Shown here: piece after piece, positions 60,148 to 64,000 of the stretch
Layout: each line of letters starts with the position of its first letter
Numbering within the stretch: the first letter of the stretch is position 1
Assembly (NCBI GenBank): GCA_020634375.1
Contig: JACKBX010000003.1
Span: forward strand, 372,001-436,000
Length of the DNA: 64,000 nt
Direction of reading: 5' to 3'
Source of the DNA: Ardenticatenaceae bacterium
Lineage (GTDB): Bacteria; Chloroflexota; Anaerolineae; Promineifilales; Promineifilaceae
Notes under the pieces: generated by a model
What the model was told of the DNA's origin: nothing
The model's input: only the letters and a program-made list of their open reading frames with translations
Databases searched by the model: none
Position numbers and translations under genes: made by a program

Positions 60148-61317
60148 TTACCAATTACCAGTTACCAATCCGCGCCACAAATGCCGCCAGCGGCTGACTT
60201 GCTTACCGCCATACCGTGCTTGCATCCATTCCGATTCTGGCCATAAAGTACGGAATACCAAATAAGCCATATCACGGAGGCGGTCTACCAAGATGAGGAG
60301 GAAGAGGTGGCGCATACGGCCGTTCCGCAAATCACGCCCCGCCAGTACAGATTCCGGCGACACAAAGCGCCCAATCAGCCAGCGCCGCAGCCGCGACGGC
60401 CGTAACTGTGCCAATGCCTCTTCAACTCCCTCCACACCTATTAATTCATCCAACAAATAGAGAACGGTGTAAACGGCCGTGCGCACTCGCCAAATCTTCG
60501 CCCGCCCCGCCACCACCGCCCAATCCACGCCGCGCCCCTGCGCCGTGAGAGCAATATCCAGCAGCCCTTGCAGCGCTTTCATCCCCAATTGATGGTTAAT
60601 CACCAGATGCAGTGCCACTTGCAGCACCATATCCTCCGCCGCCAGTTGGTAAACCTCGCTGCCCCCTGCTGCGACGGACAAAGGCTCCTTCCGCGCCCAC
60701 ACCCCATTGGCATCCGGCTGCGCCACACGCAGCAGCCACCAGCCCTGGAAGGCCGACCAATGCAGTTCCACCAGGCCCTGCGCCCATTCCGTGCGGTAAA
60801 GTTGCACCTCCCCTTGCGACAACTGCTGCAACTGCCACGGCCGTTCTTCCTTGCTGTAAATCCCAAAACCCAGCTCCCTGACCGCCGTCACCGCCGCTGC
60901 CATTTCCACCCCTTGCACCCACGCGTCCACGTCTGACATTGTGCGCCATGTCCGGTCTGGGTACACCGTCAACGCCAGCGCCGCCCCTTTCAGCAGAACG
61001 GCCGTCACCCCCGCTACCGCAAACTGCCGCAGCAATTGGGCCAACGTCTCATCATGCAGTTCCCACTCCGCCGCTGCCAGAAAACGGTCCCGCTGCAAAG
61101 CCGCCCGCAGTTCCGGCCAGGCTCCTCCATATCGCCCATAGGCCACCCCGGCAAGCTCCACCCGCACCAGCCAATCCGCCAGCACGGCCACATCCAAAGT
61201 TTGACGCCACTGCATCACGGCAGACTGATTGTCCACCGTCCCCATCGCCAATTCCTTTAGAAACAAACGAGCCGTCGCCACATCCGGCCACGGCCCTAAT
61301 AAATCATACTCTTTCAT
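60148..61317 (-). CDS. NTP_transf_5-type nucleotidyltransferase family protein
   Basis: 389 aa, putative cytoplasmic protein of the nucleotidyltransferase family 5 (PF14907-type). The hallmark is VLLKGAALALTVYPD near 108-122 followed by MSDVDAWV near 129-136, where the Asp pair would bind metal. Trp/Leu/Arg-rich helices fill the rest (LAQLLRQFAVAGVTAV, LVVINHQLGMKALQGLLD). Family members often sit in polysaccharide or nucleotide-sugar loci, in keeping with the CapD-like and aminotransferase genes upstream. Substrate unknown. Confidence 0.75.
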   Translation of the reverse strand: MKEYDLLGPWPDVATARLFLKELAMGTVDNQSAVMQWRQTLDVAVLADWLVRVELAGVAYGRYGGAWPELRAALQRDRFLAAAEWELHDETLAQLLRQFAVAGVTAVLLKGAALALTVYPDRTWRTMSDVDAWVQGVEMAAAVTAVRELGFGIYSKEERPWQLQQLSQGEVQLYRTEWAQGLVELHWSAFQGWWLLRVAQPDANGVWARKEPLSVAAGGSEVYQLAAEDMVLQVALHLVINHQLGMKALQGLLDIALTAQGRGVDWAVVAGRAKIWRVRTAVYTVLYLLDELIGVEGVEEALAQLRPSRLRRWLIGRFVSPESVLAGRDLRNGRMRHLFLLILVDRLRDMAYLVFRTLWPESEWMQARYGGKQVSRWRHLWRGLVTGNW

Positions 61318-61412
61318 CTGTTCCGCTTTTTCTTCGGCTCATCACGCCTGGGCATCAGTTTCATTAACCATTCACACATTCACGAATTCACAAATTAATG
61401 ATTATCCAGTGT

Positions 61413-63353
61413 TCAACTCTGCACATACACCGGCTGCGAGGGCACGGCCGTTCCCACCACCGCTTCACTCGCTTCCTGCTTCCCATTCCCCACCACCGTA
61501 TCCCGCACCGGCCCAAACTCAGGGATCAGATTCTGCAAGCCGCGGTAAATGCCGGACACATCTTCCCGTTCCGCCGCCGCCACCAACGCATCCACCAACG
61601 CCATCAAATCATGCGGCACCAGGCCGCTGGCATTGGCCGCCAGGAAAATCTTCTCGTGCGTCGTGCGCCGGTAATCCTCGCCGGGCACAAACAACTCCTC
61701 AAACAATTTCTCGCCCGGCCGCATCCCCGTCAATTCAATGTCAATATCCCGCCCCACTTCCAAGCCGGATAATTCAATCAAGTCTCGCGCCAGGTCTATA
61801 ATTTTCACCGGCTCGCCCATATCCAGCACAAACGCCTCACCGCCATTCCCAATCGTCGCCGCTTGCAGCACCAATTGCACCGCCTCCGGGATAGTCATGA
61901 AAAAGCGTTTCATATCGGGATGCGTCACCGTCACCGGCCCGCCTGCGGCAATCTGCTGCCGGAACGTCAGCACCACGCTGCCCCGGCTGCCCAATACATT
62001 GCCAAAACGCACGGCCACGTACGGCCGTCCCGTCACTTTGGCCGCCTGATGCACCAGCAGCTCCGCCGCCCGCTTACTCGCCCCCATAATACTCGTGGGA
62101 TTCACCGCCTTATCCGTGGAAATCATCACAAAATGCTGCACGTCCGCCGCCTGTGCCGCCGCCAACAAATTGCGCGTCCCCTGCACATTATTGGTAATCG
62201 CCTCGCCCGGATTCATCTCCATCAGCGGCACATGCTTGTGCGCCGCCGCATGAAAAACCACCTGCGGGCGATGCCGCTGCAAAACGGCCGTAATCCGTTC
62301 CGCAAACCGCACATCCGCAATCACCGGCGTTATCTTTGCTGCCCCGGGGAACAGACGGCGCAGCTCATGGTAAATGGTAAACACCGAATTCTCACCATGC
62401 CCCACAATCACCAGCTCCGCCGGATCACAGCGCAGCACTTGGCGGCACAGCTCGCTGCCAATCGAGCCGCCGCCCCCTGTGATCAACACACGTTTGCCGT
62501 GCAGCAGGGTTTGTACGGCCGTAATATCCGTCTGCACCGCCTCCCGCCGCAGCAAATCCTCAATATCCACATCCCGCAGTTGGTTCACGCTCACCGTGCC
62601 ATCCAACAATTCATAAATGCCGGGAATGATTTTCGTTTGCACCCTCGCCTTCTCGCAAATGCTAGCAATTTCGCGCACCACTTTCCCCGGCGCGGTAGGC
62701 AGGGCAATAATCACTTGGCGGGTGTCAAATTGATTGACCAGTGCCGGAATATCTTCACGTCCCCCCAAAACCGGGATGCCGTGAATGCGCATGCCTTGTT
62801 TGGCCGGGTCATCATCCACAAAGCCCACCGGCGTCATCCGCAGGCGCACGGTTTGCAGCATTTCACGAGCCATCATCGAACCGGCATCCCCGGCTCCCAT
62901 AATCAATACCCGCTGCATGTTTAGCCCTTGCTGTGTCCGCCGTTCGTAAATCGTCCAGGTACGCACCGCCAAACGGGGCACGGCTGTGACCGCTAACGCC
63001 AGCAGCAAATAAATCAACGGGATCGAACGCGGCAGCACCCAGTTAACCGGCAGCAGCCATAACAAAAGAAAGCTCACCGCCCCTGAAACAAACGTGGCTA
63101 CGGACACGGCTCCCATCAATAACAGCATTTCATCTACAGAGGCATAGCGCCAATAACGCGAATATACCCCTCCCAGCCGGAATGTGGCGGTGGTCACGGC
63201 CGTTGCACACAGTGCAAACACTAACAATCCCATCCAGAAGCTATTTTCCAGCGCAAAGCGCTCCAAACGCAGCACGTAACTGGCATACACCGCCAATGGC
63301 AGCAAAAACAAGTCCGAAAAGAAAAAGTGACGATTTCGCAAGGTTTGGAACAT
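61413..63353 (-). CDS. CapD/WbpM-like UDP-sugar 4,6-dehydratase
   Basis: 646 aa from the ATG at 63353; the longer frame overlaps the upstream stop. Four to five N-terminal membrane helices (about 5-125), a CoA-binding-like Rossmann domain (about 135-265: RVLIMGAGDAGSMMAREML), and a large extended-SDR domain (about 290-600). The NAD site is LITGGGGSIGSELC and the active site is the Met-Gly-Ala-Ser-Lys form (SIMGASKR near 421), where Met replaces the Tyr as in membrane WbpM-type enzymes. It converts UDP-GlcNAc to a 4-keto-6-deoxy sugar for surface glycans. Its neighbour is a sugar aminotransferase, the next pathway step. Confidence 0.93.
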   Translation of the reverse strand: MFQTLRNRHFFFSDLFLLPLAVYASYVLRLERFALENSFWMGLLVFALCATAVTTATFRLGGVYSRYWRYASVDEMLLLMGAVSVATFVSGAVSFLLLWLLPVNWVLPRSIPLIYLLLALAVTAVPRLAVRTWTIYERRTQQGLNMQRVLIMGAGDAGSMMAREMLQTVRLRMTPVGFVDDDPAKQGMRIHGIPVLGGREDIPALVNQFDTRQVIIALPTAPGKVVREIASICEKARVQTKIIPGIYELLDGTVSVNQLRDVDIEDLLRREAVQTDITAVQTLLHGKRVLITGGGGSIGSELCRQVLRCDPAELVIVGHGENSVFTIYHELRRLFPGAAKITPVIADVRFAERITAVLQRHRPQVVFHAAAHKHVPLMEMNPGEAITNNVQGTRNLLAAAQAADVQHFVMISTDKAVNPTSIMGASKRAAELLVHQAAKVTGRPYVAVRFGNVLGSRGSVVLTFRQQIAAGGPVTVTHPDMKRFFMTIPEAVQLVLQAATIGNGGEAFVLDMGEPVKIIDLARDLIELSGLEVGRDIDIELTGMRPGEKLFEELFVPGEDYRRTTHEKIFLAANASGLVPHDLMALVDALVAAAEREDVSGIYRGLQNLIPEFGPVRDTVVGNGKQEASEAVVGTAVPSQPVYVQS

Positions 63354-63354
63354 A

Positions 63355-64000
63355 CTACACCCTCGCCTTCTGATAAATTTCACGAATAATTTCTACGACG
63401 CGCTGCTGCTCATCCCTGGTCAAGTTCGATCCCGATGGCAAGCATAATCCATTCTGAAAGAAATGCTCAGCCACCCCTCCCCCCATACACGCATATTTAC
63501 TAAAGATGGGCTGCAAATGCATTGGCTTCCAAACCGGGCGGGCCTCAATATTCTCCGCTTCCAGCGCCAGCCGCACCATCTCTCGATCCGCGCCAAACTG
63601 CGCCGGGTCAATCGTCAGCACCGTCAGCCAGCGCGTATGCCGTCCCCAAGGCGCTTCCGGCATAAAGGCCACCCCCGGCAAATGCCCCAGCGTTTCTTCA
63701 TAAAAGGCAAAATTCGCCCGCCGCGCCTGCACCCGCTCCTCCAGCACCGCCAACTGCCCGCGCCCGATTCCCGCCAGCACATTGCTCATGCGATAATTGA
63801 AGCCAATCTCCGAATGCTGATAATGGGGCGCCGCATCCCGCGCCTGCGTCGCCAGCTTGCGCGCGTGGGCAATCAATGCTTCGTCATCAGAAACCAGCAT
63901 CCCCCCGCCAGACGTGGTGATGATTTTGTTGCCGTTAAAAGAGAAGATACCCGCCTTACCCAAGGTGCCCGGCGCTTTCCCTTTATACGTCGCCCCCAGC
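63355..64000 (-). CDS. DegT/DnrJ/EryC1/StrS-type sugar aminotransferase (5' partial)
   Basis: 215 residues of the C-terminal part are visible; the start lies beyond the right edge. It is a PLP-dependent, fold-type I enzyme that transaminates a nucleotide-linked keto-sugar. The PLP Lys is in SFNGNKIITTSGGG, preceded by the usual LGATYKGK block. Family residues QARDAAPHYQHSEIGFNYRM and the C-terminal LEAENIEARPVWKPMHLQP are also conserved. Together with the CapD-like enzyme it probably makes an amino-deoxy sugar such as bacillosamine or QuiNAc4N. The stop is 2 bases before the dehydratase start. Confidence 0.92.
   Translation of the reverse strand, partial: LGATYKGKAPGTLGKAGIFSFNGNKIITTSGGGMLVSDDEALIAHARKLATQARDAAPHYQHSEIGFNYRMSNVLAGIGRGQLAVLEERVQARRANFAFYEETLGHLPGVAFMPEAPWGRHTRWLTVLTIDPAQFGADREMVRLALEAENIEARPVWKPMHLQPIFSKYACMGGGVAEHFFQNGLCLPSGSNLTRDEQQRVVEIIREIYQKARV

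Noticed and set aside
61863..62924. 353-codon plus-strand frame opposite the CapD-like gene
   Set aside because: It is His/Arg/Gln-rich nonsense created by the complementary strand of a GC-rich gene.

Overview
The window looks like bacterial chromosome from a Chloroflexota lineage, most likely Anaerolineae-like. This is inferred from gene content and style: a contractile injection system next to a BTAD/SARP-type regulator, an A2-type caa3 oxidase, a GT117/DUF2723 membrane protein, TgpA-like and CapD-like proteins, and very Pro/Thr-rich linkers. No rRNA or tRNA gene, IS element, CRISPR array or phage packaging gene was seen, so taxonomy rests on gene families only.

Layout. (1) 1-15.9 kb, all on the minus strand: a phage-tail-like contractile injection system (CIS). 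In transcription order it has a small conserved protein, a DUF4255/Pvc16-like protein, sheath, tube, a T4-type baseplate protein, a 52-aa protein, a second tube, a giant Pro/Ala-rich repeat protein (broken by two single-base indels), a LysM baseplate protein, VgrG-like spike, PAAR tip, gp25, gpJ, an FHA-tail protein I fusion and a Ser/Thr kinase-FHA protein that runs off the left edge. A BTAD regulator (16.1-17.05 kb) precedes it. The AAA+ ATPase, tape measure and recognisable cargo are not in the window. (2) 17.5-18.1 kb: a lipoprotein. (3) 18.3-33.6 kb: hydrogenase (NiFe) maturation genes hypA, B, F, C, D and E with a ferredoxin and a His-rich NifX-like protein. They are interrupted by a Roco (LRR-Roc-COR) gene, a large lipoprotein, an SQR-like flavoprotein on the opposite strand, an AT-rich unknown gene and a methyltransferase. 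No hydrogenase subunit gene is present. (4) 33.7-35.8 kb: a secreted protein, an ECF sigma factor and an anti-sigma factor with an H1-like tail. (5) 35.9-41.7 kb: an alpha/beta hydrolase and two divergent histidine kinases. (6) 41.8-46.5 kb: epimerase, glycosyltransferase, GT117-like membrane protein. (7) 46.5-50.7 kb: a GAF-PAS adenylate cyclase and a TgpA-like transglutaminase. (8) 50.8-58.0 kb: a cytochrome c oxidase operon (coxB-A-D-C-ctaG-SURF1 and accessory genes). (9) 58.2-64.0 kb: an ECF sigma factor, a polysaccharide deacetylase, an NTP_transf_5 protein, a CapD/WbpM-like dehydratase and a DegT aminotransferase cut by the right edge.

Two features span the whole window. The palindrome ACGGCCGT occurs close to 100 times by hand count, in all reading frames and between genes, like a HIP1-type element. 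Many spacers consist of short direct-repeat words facing their reverse complement. The same words also sit in frame inside hypF, the GT117 gene and the CIS repeat protein.

The most interesting candidate system is the CIS. It couples a Ser/Thr kinase-FHA protein and an FHA-baseplate fusion to a beads-on-a-string protein carrying many copies of a short R-A-[IV]-A-A-A-E motif. The end of that protein matches the 52-aa CIS protein.
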